Positions 5,106 through 5,829 of a DNA stretch of 5,829 nucleotides are shown here, in pieces. Under the pieces are notes generated by a model, which was not told where the DNA came from, ran no database searches, and saw nothing but the letters and a program-made list of their open reading frames with translations. Position numbers and translations under genes: made by a program. Origin of the DNA: Ruminococcus sp. UBA4321 (GTDB lineage: Bacteria > Bacillota > Clostridia > Oscillospirales > Ruminococcaceae). The first letter of the stretch is position 1. Each line of letters opens with the position of its first letter. The stretch spans positions 1 through 5,829 of the forward strand of contig DGUB01000074.1 in assembly GCA_002393815.1 (NCBI GenBank), given 5' to 3'.

Positions 5106-5829
5106 ATTTTTCCGGAATTTCCGACGGAATCTCTTTCAGAGCCGACTTGCTCTTGATATGCTTGCCGACAATTTCGGAAACGTCCGATACTGCCATGAAT
5201 GCGGAATAGTCATCTTTCTCGATAATTTTCCGCATGGTAGAGAGTTCGATTCTGGTAATGACGCAGTACAGGACGATTTTTTCACCGGAAATCAGACCGC
5301 TGCCCTCGATAAGCGTGACCGTTCTGCCGAGGGTTCTGTAGATATCTTCTGCAATGGCTTCGCCGTTGTTGGTGATAATCATCACGGCTTTGCCTTCCTG
5401 CATTCCAGTATTGATGAAATCTTCGACTTTCGAGACAATGATATATGTCAGCATACTGTACAGAGCGCGGTCAAACTCGAAGATAAATCCGGCAGTCAGA
5501 TAGATTAAGATATTAAAAAACAGAATAATCTGTCCGACAGAGAAATGAAATTTCTTGCTGATTAAGATAGCAACAGCTTCCGTACCGTCAAGGCATCCGC
5601 CGTTCAGCAGAACCAGACCAACCCCGAACCCTAGCAGCAGTCCGCCGAACACCGTCGCGAGAAGCTTATCTTCCGTGATGATAATCTTATGAAACGGCTC
5701 TGTTCCGAACAGTTCCAGTGCAACGGAGAACACTGCCATTGCTGTGATAGTTCTGGTAAAGAAAGATTTTTCGAGTTTTCTGCCGCCAATCCAGACAAGC
5801 GGAAAGTTCAGGACAATCGTCAGAATACC
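5095..5829 (-). CDS. YitT-family membrane protein with DUF2179 domain (5'-partial)
   Basis: Integral membrane protein of the YitT/DUF161 family, common in Firmicutes in several copies and of unproven function. The frame is open to the right edge: 30 codons precede the first in-window ATG (5739) without a stop. They read as family-typical sequence (LNFPLVWIGGRKL), so the true start lies outside. Full-length relatives are about 280-290 residues; 244 are visible. Hydrophobic segments occur at about visible residues 1-14, 27-41, 57-76 and 98-117. The conserved loop NGGCLDGTEAVAILISKK (76-93) is a recognised variant of the family's GG-xxGGTD region. Residues ~145-224 are the soluble C-terminal DUF2179 domain (GRTVTLIEGSGLISGEKIVL, then AFMAVSDVSEIVG). 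A charged tail ends the protein. No clear terminator separates it from the VWA gene, so some read-through into that unit is possible. Confidence 0.93.
   Translation of the reverse strand, partial: GILTIVLNFPLVWIGGRKLEKSFFTRTITAMAVFSVALELFGTEPFHKIIITEDKLLATVFGGLLLGFGVGLVLLNGGCLDGTEAVAILISKKFHFSVGQIILFFNILIYLTAGFIFEFDRALYSMLTYIIVSKVEDFINTGMQEGKAVMIITNNGEAIAEDIYRTLGRTVTLIEGSGLISGEKIVLYCVITRIELSTMRKIIEKDDYSAFMAVSDVSEIVGKHIKSKSALKEIPSEIPEKSEN

Noticed and set aside
5095..5739. Complete YitT-family gene starting at the ATG at 5739
   Set aside because: Thirty more in-frame codons up to the window edge encode conserved family sequence, and a 214-residue product would lack the first membrane helices.
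1..5829. CRISPR array, tRNA, insertion sequence, phage or defence genes
   Set aside because: No regularly spaced direct repeats, cloverleaf-like segments, transposase motifs or terminal inverted repeats were seen on either strand.

Overview
The window looks like a piece of a low- to mid-GC Firmicutes chromosome, most likely a gut or rumen Ruminococcus-type clostridium. Three things point there: a secreted protein with a type I dockerin (two Asp-x-Asn-x-Asp calcium loops), sigma-A promoters of textbook Firmicutes form, and strong AGGAGG-type ribosome binding sites. The genus is an inference; no rRNA or other marker gene is present.

Layout. Positions 1-825 (+) hold the C-terminal part of a MacB/FtsX-type ABC transporter permease whose start lies left of the window. 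It ends at a bidirectional hairpin terminator (846-877) that also serves the converging gene. Everything else is on the minus strand. Read in its own direction, from right to left, it comprises: a YitT-family membrane protein (5095 to beyond 5829, start outside the window); a TerF-like von Willebrand factor A (VWA) protein (4292-5023) followed after 35 bp by glmM, phosphoglucosamine mutase (2871-4256); a secreted dockerin protein with a duplicated C-terminal domain (1646-2728); and a membrane protein ending in two zinc ribbons (894-1520).

Transcription. Three minus-strand promoters are visible, upstream of the VWA gene, the dockerin gene and the zinc-ribbon gene. Each has a perfect TTGACA, a 16- or 17-bp spacer and the extended -10 TGCTATAAT. 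With terminators after glmM and (weaker) after the dockerin gene, this suggests the units VWA-glmM, dockerin alone and zinc-ribbon alone. glmM has no visible promoter of its own and is probably read from the VWA promoter. No intergenic gap exceeds about 140 bp, and all gaps are accounted for by promoters, terminators and ribosome binding sites.

How the genes relate. glmM makes glucosamine-1-phosphate for UDP-GlcNAc and hence peptidoglycan. The other genes are membrane, surface or poorly characterised proteins with no obvious shared pathway. I see no CRISPR array, tRNA, rRNA, insertion sequence, phage gene or defence cassette, and no convincing new multi-gene system. The points most worth following are the dockerin protein's architecture, the short strand-like repeat at the front of the VWA protein, and the placement of glmM behind the VWA gene.
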